Position numbers and translations under genes: made by a program. Shown one piece after another: positions 17,983 through 26,988 of a stretch of DNA of 64,000 nucleotides. The notes under the pieces are model-generated. The model was given only the letters and a program-made list of their open reading frames with translations, ran no database searches and was not told the DNA's origin. Position 1 is the first letter of the stretch, and each line of letters begins with the position of its first letter. Source of the stretch: Andreprevotia lacus DSM 23236 (GTDB lineage Bacteria > Pseudomonadota > Gammaproteobacteria > Burkholderiales > Chitinibacteraceae); assembly GCF_900176275.1 (NCBI RefSeq), contig NZ_FWXD01000010.1, positions 1-64,000 on the forward strand, in the 5' to 3' direction.

Positions 17983-18660
17983 ATGCAATTGAACACCGCC
18001 ACGTACGGCGGCGATTCGCTGGCCGTCGAGCGCAACAAGGTTCTGCGCAATACTTATGCGCTGCTGGCCTTGACCATGCTGCCTACTGCCGCAGGCGCGC
18101 TGCTGGGCATCGCAATGCACTTCCGCGTCAGCATGGGTCTGGGTATGCTGCTGTTCATCGGTATTTCGTTCGCTGCCTTCTACGCGATTGAAAAGACCAA
18201 GGAAAGCGCCACTGGCGTGGTGCTGTTGCTGGCTTATACCGGCTTCATGGGCCTGTGGTTGTCGCAAATCCTGCAGGTTGCGCTGCGCTTCTCCAACGGC
18301 GGCCAGATGATCGGCATGGCCGCAGTGGGCACGGCAGCGATTTTCCTGTCCCTGTCTGCGGTGGCGACGGTAACCAAGAAGGATTTCTCCTTCATGGGCA
18401 AGTTCCTGTTCGTTGGTCTGGTGCTGCTGGTGCTGGCATCGCTGGCGAATCTGTTCTTCCAGATTCCGGCTGCCTCGCTGGCGATTTCCGCTGTCGCGCT
18501 GCTGGTTTTCTCGGGTTACATCCTGTACGACACCAGCCGCATCGTGAATGGCGGTGAAACCAACTACATCAGTGCTACGCTGCAGCTGTACCTCGATGTG
18601 TACAACATCTTCGTGCACCTGCTGAACATCCTGATGATGCTGACTGGTCGCCGCGACTAA
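17983..18660 (+). CDS. BI-1/YccA family inner-membrane protein
   Basis: The 225-residue protein starts MQLNTATYGGDSLAVERNKV and has about seven hydrophobic helices. The FSGYILYDTSRIVNGGETNYI segment is the signature of the Bax inhibitor-1 family, in which conserved acidic residues near the C-terminus form a pH-sensitive calcium site in characterised members. E. coli YccA interacts with the FtsH-HflKC protease and protects SecY. The ATG at 17983 follows GGGAGA at suitable spacing; in-frame codons further upstream would add a non-conserved extension. It is flanked by a heat-shock-like promoter and a strong terminator. Confidence 0.9.
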   Translation: MQLNTATYGGDSLAVERNKVLRNTYALLALTMLPTAAGALLGIAMHFRVSMGLGMLLFIGISFAAFYAIEKTKESATGVVLLLAYTGFMGLWLSQILQVALRFSNGGQMIGMAAVGTAAIFLSLSAVATVTKKDFSFMGKFLFVGLVLLVLASLANLFFQIPAASLAISAVALLVFSGYILYDTSRIVNGGETNYISATLQLYLDVYNIFVHLLNILMMLTGRRD

Positions 18661-18680
18661 GCGAACAAGGCCCTTGTCTG

Positions 18681-18714
18681 AACAACGCCGCCCCAGGGCG
18701 GCGTTGTTGTTTTC
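18681..18714 (+). terminator. Strong intrinsic terminator after the BI-1 gene
   Basis: A 13-bp perfect stem (AACAACGCCGCCC / GGGCGGCGTTGTT) with a minimal loop is followed by GTTTTCCC, 20 bases after the stop codon. Confidence 0.85.
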
Positions 18715-18771
18715 CCGGCCCTTGGTAATCCTGTATGGGGCCGGGGCCGCATTCCGCGCTATTCTGCATGC

Positions 18772-21066
18772 ATGCGCTTTCACTCCTTATTCAACCGTTT
18801 TGCCGGGCAGTGGCCGTGGTTGCTGGTCTACGCCGCAATCGGCCTGACCCTGGCCGCGCTGGTTGGATACACCTGGACGGCCGAGCATCAGGCGCGGGTG
18901 CAGCGCGAAAACACCATGATGCAAGACCTGCTCTGGCAGGAGCAGGGCATACGCCTGTATCTGCAAACCAACCAGAATGCACTGGAAAACCTGGCCTACG
19001 GGTTGGCTGCCGGGGCGATACGCCCGGCTGATTTCAATTCGCGTGCCGATGCGTTGATGAAGGCCAGCCCCGAGCTGGTGGCCGTTGAATATATCGACCT
19101 CACCGGCCGGCGCATCAGCGGCTTGCCGGTGTATAGCGACCGCCCCAGCCGCCTGCCGGCGCTGGACAGCGTGCAAGTCAAGGAGGGCGTGGATGGTGCC
19201 GCCACCCTGGGCTATGCGATCTACAGCAACATCATCGAGGGCGATACGCCCAGCGCCATGCTCATCGTGCCGTATTTCCACGGCACGGTTTATCAGGGGG
19301 CGGTGCTGGCCAGCTATGCCTTGCCGCAGCTCCTGCAGCAGCGCATTCCCTGGTGGATGGTGCAGCGCTACGATCTGGCACTGCTGGATGCGCAGGGCGG
19401 CGTGATTGCGCCTGCCGACGCCATCGAACCCGGCAACGCGATTACCCGCAAGATCGCTTTCGATCCACCCGGCCACGGCTTGATGCTGCGCGCCAGCATC
19501 CGTGTCGAGCCCACCAGCTGGTCGCTGCCGGCGCTGGTGTTCGCCGTGGCAGTGTTGCTGGCATTGTTGCTGTGGGCGCTGGCGCAGGTACGACGGCGCA
19601 TCAGCGAGCGGCAGGCGGTTGAAGACACCTTGCACGACGAAATCCGCTTCCGCGCCGCGATGGAGCATTCGCTGATCACCGGCTTGCGCGCCATGGATAC
19701 CGAAGGGCGGCTGATCTACGTGAACCCGGCCTTCTGCAAGATGGTGGGCTGGGAAAACAGCGAGCTGATCAATCTGGTGCCGCCGTTCCCGTTCTGGCCG
19801 CCAGAGGAACTGACGCGCTGTGCGTCGGTGTATCAGGCCATCCTGAACGGGCAGTCGCCGGCCAATGGCTTTCAGCTGCGCTTCATGAAAAAGGATGGCG
19901 AACGCTTCGACGTGCGCCTGTATGCCTCCAAGCTGGTCGACGGCCGGGGCGAGCATCGCGGCTGGATGGCGTCCTTGTATGATGTAACCGAGGTCAAGCG
20001 TGAGCGCGAAGCGCTGGCGGCATCGCGCTCGCAGCTGCGCGCCGTGCTGGAGGGGCTGGAGGCCGCAGTATCGGTCACCGATGCGCATTCCGGCCAGTTG
20101 CTGTACCGCAACCGCCACCATGCCACCACCTTCGTGCTGCCGGTGGATGGCGACTATTGTTTGTTGCCGCTGCTGCCGGGCGATGCCCAGTTTGCCGAGT
20201 GCTGCGACCCGGTGGACGGGCGCTGGTACAGCGTGCAGCGCCGCAGTCTGGATTGGGTCGATGGCCGCTCGGTCTGGCTGGATATCGCCACCGACATCAC
20301 CGAGATGCGGCTGGCCGCCGAAGAGGCGCGCGTGCGCAACGAGCGCCTGCAGCACACCACGCGGCTGGTCAGCATGGGTGAGCTGGCGTCAAGCCTGGCG
20401 CACGAGCTGAATCAGCCGCTGGCGGCCATTTCCAACTATGCAGCGGCGGGCGAGGGCCTGCTGGAGACCGAACCGCCGTTGTTGCCGCGCGCACGCGACG
20501 TGCTGGCCAAGATCGGTGAGCAGGCACGCCGTGCCGGTCAGATCATCCGTGGCATACGCGACTTTGCTGCCAAGCGCGCACCGCGCGAGGAGCCGTGCCG
20601 GCTCGATACCCTGCTGGCGGTGCCGCTGCAATTGCTGGAGCCGCTGGCGCGCAAAGCGCACGTGCGCATCCATGTTGATCTGCCGCCTGATCTGCCGGGC
20701 TTTGTCGGCGATAGCGTGATGCTGGAGCAGGTGCTGTTCAACCTGCTCAAGAACGGCGTCGAGGCGCTGGAAAGCCAGTCGGCCAGCCGGCGCGAAATCC
20801 GCGTCAGCGCCGTGCGCGATGGCGATGCGCTGGAGGTCACCATTGCCGACCGTGGCCCGGGCCTGGCCGAGCCGGGCAATCTGTTCCAGCCGTTCTACAG
20901 TACCAAGAGCGAGGGGATGGGCATCGGCCTGAATATCTGCCGCTCGGTGCTGGAGCAGCACAAGGGCCATTTGCGGGCCGAGCCCAATCCGGGCGGCGGC
21001 TTGCGCTTTATCTGCCGGATACCACTGCCGGTATCTGCCGACAAACTCGAAAAGGAACTGTCCTGA
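18772..21066 (+). CDS. PAS-containing membrane sensor histidine kinase
   Basis: The 764-residue kinase has a first transmembrane helix (about 15-37), a periplasmic sensor region (about 40-255), a second helix (about 257-276), a PAS domain (about 290-410, with RAMDTEGRLIYVNPAFCKMV), a second PAS-like region (about 420-510), a dimerisation domain with the phosphoacceptor H544 in LAHELNQPLAAISNY, and an ATPase domain with the N-box LLKNGVEAL and G-boxes ADRGPG and GMGIGLN. The DctB/FixL-like H-box points to the HPK4 group. Its stop overlaps the regulator's start (TGATG), so the two are a coupled pair. The ligand is unknown. Confidence 0.92.
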   Translation: MRFHSLFNRFAGQWPWLLVYAAIGLTLAALVGYTWTAEHQARVQRENTMMQDLLWQEQGIRLYLQTNQNALENLAYGLAAGAIRPADFNSRADALMKASPELVAVEYIDLTGRRISGLPVYSDRPSRLPALDSVQVKEGVDGAATLGYAIYSNIIEGDTPSAMLIVPYFHGTVYQGAVLASYALPQLLQQRIPWWMVQRYDLALLDAQGGVIAPADAIEPGNAITRKIAFDPPGHGLMLRASIRVEPTSWSLPALVFAVAVLLALLLWALAQVRRRISERQAVEDTLHDEIRFRAAMEHSLITGLRAMDTEGRLIYVNPAFCKMVGWENSELINLVPPFPFWPPEELTRCASVYQAILNGQSPANGFQLRFMKKDGERFDVRLYASKLVDGRGEHRGWMASLYDVTEVKREREALAASRSQLRAVLEGLEAAVSVTDAHSGQLLYRNRHHATTFVLPVDGDYCLLPLLPGDAQFAECCDPVDGRWYSVQRRSLDWVDGRSVWLDIATDITEMRLAAEEARVRNERLQHTTRLVSMGELASSLAHELNQPLAAISNYAAAGEGLLETEPPLLPRARDVLAKIGEQARRAGQIIRGIRDFAAKRAPREEPCRLDTLLAVPLQLLEPLARKAHVRIHVDLPPDLPGFVGDSVMLEQVLFNLLKNGVEALESQSASRREIRVSAVRDGDALEVTIADRGPGLAEPGNLFQPFYSTKSEGMGIGLNICRSVLEQHKGHLRAEPNPGGGLRFICRIPLPVSADKLEKELS

Positions 21067-21680
21067 TGCGTCCGATTGCCATCATCGACGACGACGTTGC
21101 CGTACGCGATTCGCTGTCCATGCTGTTTGAAACCCGCCACTGGCCCAGCCTGGGCTTTGAATCTGCCGAGGATTTCCTCAGTGCCGGCAACCCGGCCGAT
21201 TTTGGCTGTCTGGTGGTTGATATCCGCATGACCGGCATGAGCGGGCTGGAGCTGTTTGCCGAGCTGAAATCGGCCAGCTACCTGCCGCCGGTACTGTTCC
21301 TGACCGGCCACGGCGATGTGCCCATGGCAGTCGCCGCCATCAAGGATGGTGCGGCGGATTTTCTGGAAAAGCCGTTTGACCACCGCTTGCTGGTGGGCAA
21401 GGTCGAACAGTATCTGGAAACCGACCGCATCGAGCGTGGCGACTGGGAAGTGCGCCAGCACCTGACCGAACGGCTATCCAGCCTGACACCGCGCGAGCGC
21501 GACGTGCTGCGCGAGCTGCTGATCGGCCGCCTGAACAAGCAGATTGCCGACGTGCTCGATATCAGCATCAAGACGGTGGAAGTGCACCGCGCGCGCATCT
21601 ATTCCAAACTGCGCGTGCGTTCCGGCGTCGAGCTGGCAGCGCTGCTGCGTGACGTGGATTGGGAAAAAGCCGGCGTTTGA
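21066..21680 (+). CDS. FixJ/LuxR-type response regulator
   Basis: The 204-residue regulator has a receiver domain (about 1-120) with acidic pocket IIDDD (residues 6-10), phosphoacceptor D52 in LVVDIRMTGMSG and the conserved lysine in LEKPFD. This is followed by a LuxR-type helix-turn-helix (about 138-200; LTPRERDVLRELLIGRLNKQ, then KTVEVHRARI). This FixJ/TodT/TtrR layout matches the partner kinase's PAS design. Adjacent genes are not obvious targets, so the regulon lies elsewhere. It overlaps the kinase stop by one base and is followed by a terminator. Confidence 0.93.
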   Translation: MRPIAIIDDDVAVRDSLSMLFETRHWPSLGFESAEDFLSAGNPADFGCLVVDIRMTGMSGLELFAELKSASYLPPVLFLTGHGDVPMAVAAIKDGAADFLEKPFDHRLLVGKVEQYLETDRIERGDWEVRQHLTERLSSLTPRERDVLRELLIGRLNKQIADVLDISIKTVEVHRARIYSKLRVRSGVELAALLRDVDWEKAGV

Positions 21681-21684
21681 TGCA

Positions 21685-21712
21685 AAAAACGGGGCCTGGG
21701 GCCCCGTTTTTC
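21685..21712. terminator. Bidirectional terminator between the regulator and gspN
   Basis: A 12-bp stem (AAAAACGGGGCC / GGCCCCGTTTTT) with a three-base loop starts 5 bases after the response regulator stop. Its A and T arms make it symmetric, so it can also end the convergent gspLMN transcript. Confidence 0.85.
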
Positions 21713-21727
21713 ATGTGGTGGGCCGGA

Positions 21728-22450
21728 TCAGTGCTTGCCCAGTTGCAGGGTATAGCCACCGGCTCCGCCGCCCAGCCGTTGCAGCAGCGGCGCAAACAGT
21801 GCTTCCTGCCCCGGTGCAGGGGTGAAGCGCAGCTGGCCTTGTACTGGCCCGTGTGCCGGCAGTACGCCGTTGCCGTCTATCTGCAGGGTGCCCTGCAGCG
21901 GCAGGATTTGCCACGCGATATCGCCGCCGTTGCGCGTGCTCTGCAGCCGGTAGCTGCCGAACGGATTGGCCTGCGGCGTGACGGCGGAGTGTGCGTCGCT
22001 CAGTGTGGCGGCCACGCCGTCCCACTCGGTCTGGCTCAGCTTGCGTGCCTGCACGGCCAGATTGCCGCCGATCTGCAGCGAGCCGAGCTGCGGATCACCC
22101 GCCAGCAACGGTGCCAATGGCAGCACGGCGTCGATTTCCTCTGCACGCCAGCCGCCCACGCCGACGCTCAGCCGCGCATGCCCCAGCTTTTGCTCGTGTT
22201 GCGCCGATACCTGCCAGGCCAGCCTGCCCTTGAGCAGCGCCGCCGGCTGCCAATTCCAGCGCAGGCCGGACAGCAGCAGTTGCCCGCGTGCGCCAAGCTG
22301 GGCGGCCTGGCCATGCCAGAGCGAACCGCTGACTTCGCCCAGTTGCCACGGCTGCGGCAACTGGCCGGCAAACAGACCCACCGGCAGGCGGATCAGCATG
22401 AACAGCAACAGGCTGGCGACACCCAGCCACAACAAACGCCTGGACTTCAT
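21728..22450 (-). CDS. gspN: Type II secretion system protein N
   Basis: The 240-residue protein starts MKSRRLLWLGVASLLLFMLI, with one N-terminal membrane anchor (about 5-24) and a periplasmic beta-rich domain containing GEVSGSLWHGQA and LGSLQIGGNL. These are typical of GspN, an inner-membrane accessory part of the type II secretion machine that resembles AsmA-like proteins. The ATG at 22450 overlaps the gspM stop by one base (TGATG). An in-frame GTG one codon earlier is less likely. It is last in the gspL-gspM-gspN operon and meets the response regulator tail-to-tail at a shared terminator. Confidence 0.85.
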   Translation of the reverse strand: MKSRRLLWLGVASLLLFMLIRLPVGLFAGQLPQPWQLGEVSGSLWHGQAAQLGARGQLLLSGLRWNWQPAALLKGRLAWQVSAQHEQKLGHARLSVGVGGWRAEEIDAVLPLAPLLAGDPQLGSLQIGGNLAVQARKLSQTEWDGVAATLSDAHSAVTPQANPFGSYRLQSTRNGGDIAWQILPLQGTLQIDGNGVLPAHGPVQGQLRFTPAPGQEALFAPLLQRLGGGAGGYTLQLGKH

Positions 22451-22920
22451 CACCGCCCCACCGTCATCGAAAGTTGCAATTGCCCGGCATTGCCGGAGAG
22501 GTGGCTTTCTTCCAAGTGCAGCCCTGCACCGCGTTCCAGCGCGGCAATCAGTTTCAATGCCTTGTCGGTGTCGAGCTGGCCGGCCTGCAGCTTGATCCGC
22601 TCCTGCGGCAGAACCTGCAAGTCGGCCTTGATGCCGTAGCGGTCCAGCTGGGCCTGCACCGTAGTACGCAGGTCGCCGTCATTGCCGCCGGTGGCCGGCT
22701 GGCCCTTGAGGGCGGTGATGCCTTGCTGCAATTCGATCAGGCTTTGCTGCAGCCGTGGCAATTGTTGTTGCTGGCTGGCCTGCGCCTTGCTCAGCGGTTG
22801 CCACAGCCCGGCATAGAGGACGAACAACGCCACGACCACGCCACACAGGGTCAGCATGCGTTGTTCGCGCTCGTTGCGCGCCTGCCAGTAGGCCAGCACG
22901 GTTTGCTTGAGTTGTTTCAT
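22450..22920 (-). CDS. gspM: Type II secretion system protein M
   Basis: GspM is a bitopic inner-membrane protein that binds GspL and helps connect the cytoplasmic ATPase to the pseudopilus platform. The 156-residue product begins MKQLKQTVLAYWQARNEREQ, with the Rxx-ER pattern before a single helix (about 22-40), then a coiled-coil segment (about 43-70) and a small ferredoxin-like periplasmic domain. It overlaps gspL by four bases (ATGA) and gspN by one base. Confidence 0.87.
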   Translation of the reverse strand: MKQLKQTVLAYWQARNEREQRMLTLCGVVVALFVLYAGLWQPLSKAQASQQQQLPRLQQSLIELQQGITALKGQPATGGNDGDLRTTVQAQLDRYGIKADLQVLPQERIKLQAGQLDTDKALKLIAALERGAGLHLEESHLSGNAGQLQLSMTVGR

Positions 22921-24011
22921 CGGGCTTTCTCGCTCAGGGTCAGCACCGGCTTGCCGCTTTTGGTGTCCAGCACGGCCTTGAAGCCGGCTGCGTTCAGCTT
23001 GCCTACAGCGGCCTGGGCATCGCCGTTGCCGAGGGTGAGCTTGAGCTCATTGTTGTTCCACGACAGTTCGGTGAACTGCACGCCGGCATCCAGCGTGGTT
23101 TCCAGCCGTTGCAGCCAGTCGCTCAGGCGTTGGCCCTGGCTGCCGTTCTGGCTGATGCCGGCAGCGCGCAGCTTGCTGGCAATCTGCAGGGTTGGATCGA
23201 CAATCGGTTCGCCGGGGAAGGCAGCGGCATAGCTCTGGCGGATTTCACGCTGCAGGTTGGTGACGGCGTTGCGGCCTTGCCACCACTGGGCAAGGGCCAC
23301 CAGATAGGTTGCGCCGGCCAGCAGTGCCAACAGCAGCAGCGGACGGCGTAGCAGGCGCCAGTCCACACTGCGGGCCGGATTGCGCGGACGGATATCGCCA
23401 TGCAGCAGCGCGATGGGGTTGCTGCCATTGCTGGTCAGTGCAGTTTGCCAGTCTGTTTGCGCCGGCTCGGTGTCGCCGCCAGCACAGGCACGCGCAATGG
23501 CCGCATCGTCAAACCAGGCCGATTCACCAGCCGCATTGCGCAGCACGCCGCCGTGCGGCAGCGCCAGCCACACGGCCTCGTCGCCAGCGGGCAGGTAATC
23601 GGTCAGTGCATGTGCGGCAAAAACGGGGCGTTGTGCATCGGCAAAACGGCCCAGCCAGCCAGCCAGCCAGGCTTTGTCGCAGGCGTGCAGGCGGGTTAGC
23701 CCGTCCTTGTCCTGGCGATGGCTCAGGTGCAGCGTGTCTGCCTTGCCCAGCGTGCGGTCTTCCAGGGTCTGGCGCAACAGGGGCAAGAGCTTGTGTGCAG
23801 GCTGACGCGGCAGCTTCAGCGCGTGGGTGTTCAGCTGTGGTGGTGCCAGCAGCAGGGTCAGCCGCTCGCTGGCGGGCAGGCCGGCAAGGGGTGTGTGACC
23901 GCTCTGGCGGCTATCCGGGTTGAACCAGTGCAGCGCTGCAGCTGGGTCTGACGATTCAGGCAGCAGGACAAACAGGCGCGCGTGGCTGGAAGGGGGCAGG
24001 GGAGAGGTCAT
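22917..24011 (-). CDS. gspL: Type II secretion system protein L
   Basis: GspL recruits the secretion ATPase GspE to the inner membrane. The 364-residue protein has a cytoplasmic actin-like domain (about 1-210), a transmembrane helix (about 228-246, ALLAGATYLVALAQWW) and a periplasmic ferredoxin-like domain (about 290-364). Length and layout fit the family. It starts this three-gene operon; upstream lies trxB on the same strand, not gspK as in the usual cluster. The other gsp genes must be elsewhere on the chromosome if the system works. Confidence 0.87.
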   Translation of the reverse strand: MTSPLPPSSHARLFVLLPESSDPAAALHWFNPDSRQSGHTPLAGLPASERLTLLLAPPQLNTHALKLPRQPAHKLLPLLRQTLEDRTLGKADTLHLSHRQDKDGLTRLHACDKAWLAGWLGRFADAQRPVFAAHALTDYLPAGDEAVWLALPHGGVLRNAAGESAWFDDAAIARACAGGDTEPAQTDWQTALTSNGSNPIALLHGDIRPRNPARSVDWRLLRRPLLLLALLAGATYLVALAQWWQGRNAVTNLQREIRQSYAAAFPGEPIVDPTLQIASKLRAAGISQNGSQGQRLSDWLQRLETTLDAGVQFTELSWNNNELKLTLGNGDAQAAVGKLNAAGFKAVLDTKSGKPVLTLSEKAR

Positions 24012-24102
24012 TCCGTCGCAATCAGTAAGCGGGCAGGCATTATCGAGCGGAAGTATGACACAGCGTACAGCTCCGTCGGCAAGCCAGCCGCGCCCCAGAC
24101 AG

Positions 24103-24130
24103 CAAAAACCCCGGCACGCAGGCCGGGGTT
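24103..24130 (-). terminator. Intrinsic terminator after trxB
   Basis: A 9-bp stem (AACCCCGGC / GCCGGGGTT) with a six-base loop is followed on the minus strand by TTTTTGC, about 20 bases after the trxB stop codon. It separates trxB from the gspLMN operon. Confidence 0.8.
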
Positions 24131-24149
24131 CTGGTGGATGGCGCGGTGA

Positions 24150-25148
<999 letters not shown>

Positions 25149-25233
25149 TTAAAACGTCGCTGGCGGGGCCACTAATCGATTTTTGCTATGGGTTCGATTG
25201 TGACGGTCACCGAGCGTGTCTTGCCCTGCTCAA

Positions 25234-25554
25234 TCAGGATTTTGTGCCGATATGGACGATTTCAACCGGCATGCGCAGGCAGGACAGCCTGACGCCAGCG
25301 GCCTCGATATCGGCCAGCAGCATGGTGACCACTTCTTCACGTGCGGCAATGTCGACCACCACGGCCTGATCGCTGCCAAGGTCGGTGGTATGGGTTTGCG
25401 GGTTGCCCAGATGGGCGAAGCCGGCCAGGGCGGGCAGGGCGCTGGCTGCGCTGGCGCTGTGGCGCCGGGCCAGTTGCAGCAACCATTCGTACAGCAGCAG
25501 GCTGCCGTGCCGCTCGGTGCGGCGCAGGTAAAAGCGCAGTAGCTGGTGATGCAT
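25234..25554 (-). CDS. DUF190 family protein
   Basis: The 106-residue protein starts MHHQLLRFYLRRTERHGSLL. The pattern L-R-x-Y-L near the start, LYEWLLQLAR, ALAGFAHLGNPQTH and AREEVVTMLLADIEAAG matches DUF190, a small PII-like ferredoxin-fold family often found with CrcB/Fluc fluoride channels. No CrcB gene is seen in this window. The ATG at 25554 follows GAGG at reasonable spacing. The function is unknown; a regulatory, ligand-binding role is only an analogy with PII. Confidence 0.72.
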   Translation of the reverse strand: MHHQLLRFYLRRTERHGSLLLYEWLLQLARRHSASAASALPALAGFAHLGNPQTHTTDLGSDQAVVVDIAAREEVVTMLLADIEAAGVRLSCLRMPVEIVHIGTKS

Positions 25555-25599
25555 GGCCGGGCCTCGTCATGTGGGAGCGCGGACAGGGGGCGTGCCGCG

Positions 25600-25645
25600 A
25601 TCTTGTCCTCAGCGTAGCCGGTTTCCCGCTGTTTGCTGACAAGAT
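25600..25645. repeat. Interrupted inverted repeat upstream of the MCE operon
   Basis: ATCTTGTC (25600-25607) and GACAAGAT (25638-25645) are perfect complements. Inside them, CAGCG and CGCTG form a second pairing. The element lies in the 172-base gap between the divergent DUF190 gene and the MCE-type permease gene, about 80 bases before the latter. It could be an operator or a leader structure. Confidence 0.4.
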
Positions 25646-25726
25646 GCTGTTCGCTGCGAGCCGGGCGGTTTGCCGTTGCGCGCGGCCATGCGGTAGTCTG
25701 GATGGTGAGCCCCGCTTACTGCCACC

Positions 25727-26431
25727 ATGCTGCCGCTGCCCGCCTATTCCCGTACCTTGCTGCAATCCATCGCCGACCTGCGCCGGCCGGCGGTGCGTCG
25801 CGTGTTGTTCAAGCAAATCTATTTCACCGGGGTGGAAGCCCTGCTGCTGATCGTGCTGATCGGCTTTTCGCTCGGCGGCATCGTGGTCAGCCAGTTGCAT
25901 GATCAGTATGGCCAGAGCCGCGAAGCCTCGTTGCGCCTGCTGGCCGATATCAGCTTTGGCGAGCTGGCACCGCTGTTTGCAGCCTTGCTGCTGGTGGCGC
26001 GTTCGTCGTCCGCGGTGGCCAGCGAGCTGGCGGCCATGAAGGCGCATGGCGAGCTCGATAGCCTGGTCGAAATGGGTATCCCGCTGTCGTCCTATCTGGT
26101 GGTGCCGCGCTTGCTGGGCATGACCATCTCGTCTGCCGCGCTGGCGCTGTATCTGTCGCTGTCCATCATGCTGGGCGGGGCTCTGCTGTCGTCCGGCTGG
26201 GACGTGGGCTACCAGGTATTCCAGCTGGATCGTTTTCTGCGCCCGGGCATGATTTTGCTCAGCGTGGGCAAGGCAGCGCTGTTCGGTTTCATGGCGGCAG
26301 CGGTGGCTTGCCGCATGGGGCTGGTGGCGCGGCCGTATGTCACCGAGATTCCCAAGGCATCGTCGCGCGCGGTCATGCGTGGCATGTTGGCCGTGTTCGT
26401 GACTGATTTCCTGTGTGTGCTGGCCTCATGA
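25727..26431 (+). CDS. MlaE-like ABC transporter permease of an MCE system
   Basis: The 234-residue membrane protein starts MLPLPAYSRTLLQSIADLRR and matches the MlaE/YrbE permease family: an N-terminal amphipathic region, then about five helices. The cytoplasmic coupling segment SSAVASELAAMKAHGELDSL is followed by VEMGIPLSSYLVVPRLLGM. The usual TEQIDAL of that segment reads HGELDSL here, a change at the site that contacts the ATPase in MlaFE. MCE permeases move lipids across the periplasm with an ATPase and MCE protein. The stop overlaps the next start (ATGA). Confidence 0.85.
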   Translation: MLPLPAYSRTLLQSIADLRRPAVRRVLFKQIYFTGVEALLLIVLIGFSLGGIVVSQLHDQYGQSREASLRLLADISFGELAPLFAALLLVARSSSAVASELAAMKAHGELDSLVEMGIPLSSYLVVPRLLGMTISSAALALYLSLSIMLGGALLSSGWDVGYQVFQLDRFLRPGMILLSVGKAALFGFMAAAVACRMGLVARPYVTEIPKASSRAVMRGMLAVFVTDFLCVLAS

Positions 26432-26988
26432 GCGCGCCACAGACGCAGGAACTGGATGATCTGATTGCCCGGCTGGCGCAGTGCCGCTTTGGTGAAAGCC
26501 ATGCCCTGGTTTGCGATGATGCGCTGGCTGCCGCATTGCTGGCCGCCCTGCATGTGCAGCAGCCAGGGCAGGCGGTGGTGCTGGATTTCCGCACCAGTCT
26601 GCTGAGCAATTTGCGGGTGTGGGAAAACCTCATCCTGCCTGCCTGGTATCACGGCCACGCCGAGCTGCAGGTGCTGGAGCAGCGGGTGCTGGCCGCGTTG
26701 CGCCCGTTCAAGCTGGATGATGAAGGCATAGCGGCATTGCTGGATGGCCTGCCGGCTGCGCTGAGTGCCACCCGCAAGCAGGAGTTGGTGCTGTTGCGCA
26801 CGCTGGTGCTGGCACCACGCTATGTGCTGGTCGAGCCGGCCTGGCTGCGCCGGGTGCGGCAAACGCCGTTGGGCGCCGAATTGTGGCAGGCTATCGAGGC
26901 GACCAGCGTTGTACTGCAGTTGGGCGAAGGGGCTGCGCCGGATTTGCCGGTCATCGGCGGCAAGCGGCCTGAACAGGGGCAGGAATGA
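26428..26988 (+). CDS. Degenerate ABC ATPase-like protein lacking Walker A
   Basis: This 186-residue protein lies where the ATPase gene of an MCE transporter belongs. Parts resemble an ABC ATPase: ALVCDDALAAALLAALHVQQ at the P-loop position without any GxxxxGK, NLRVWENLILPAWYHG like the Q-loop region, LSATRKQ (112-118) in place of the LSGGQ signature, and YVLVEP (132-137) like Walker B with the aspartate replaced by valine (V135) but E136 kept. It is shorter than real ATPases (over 230 residues). It overlaps both neighbours by ATGA, so the frame is maintained. It probably cannot bind ATP by itself. Confidence 0.75.
   Translation: MSAPQTQELDDLIARLAQCRFGESHALVCDDALAAALLAALHVQQPGQAVVLDFRTSLLSNLRVWENLILPAWYHGHAELQVLEQRVLAALRPFKLDDEGIAALLDGLPAALSATRKQELVLLRTLVLAPRYVLVEPAWLRRVRQTPLGAELWQAIEATSVVLQLGEGAAPDLPVIGGKRPEQGQE

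Noticed and set aside
18676-18682. GTCTGAA as a Neisseria-type DNA uptake sequence
   Set aside because: Only a 7-base core, also seen once at 48518-48524. There is no conserved 10-12-base flanking sequence and no enrichment in the window.
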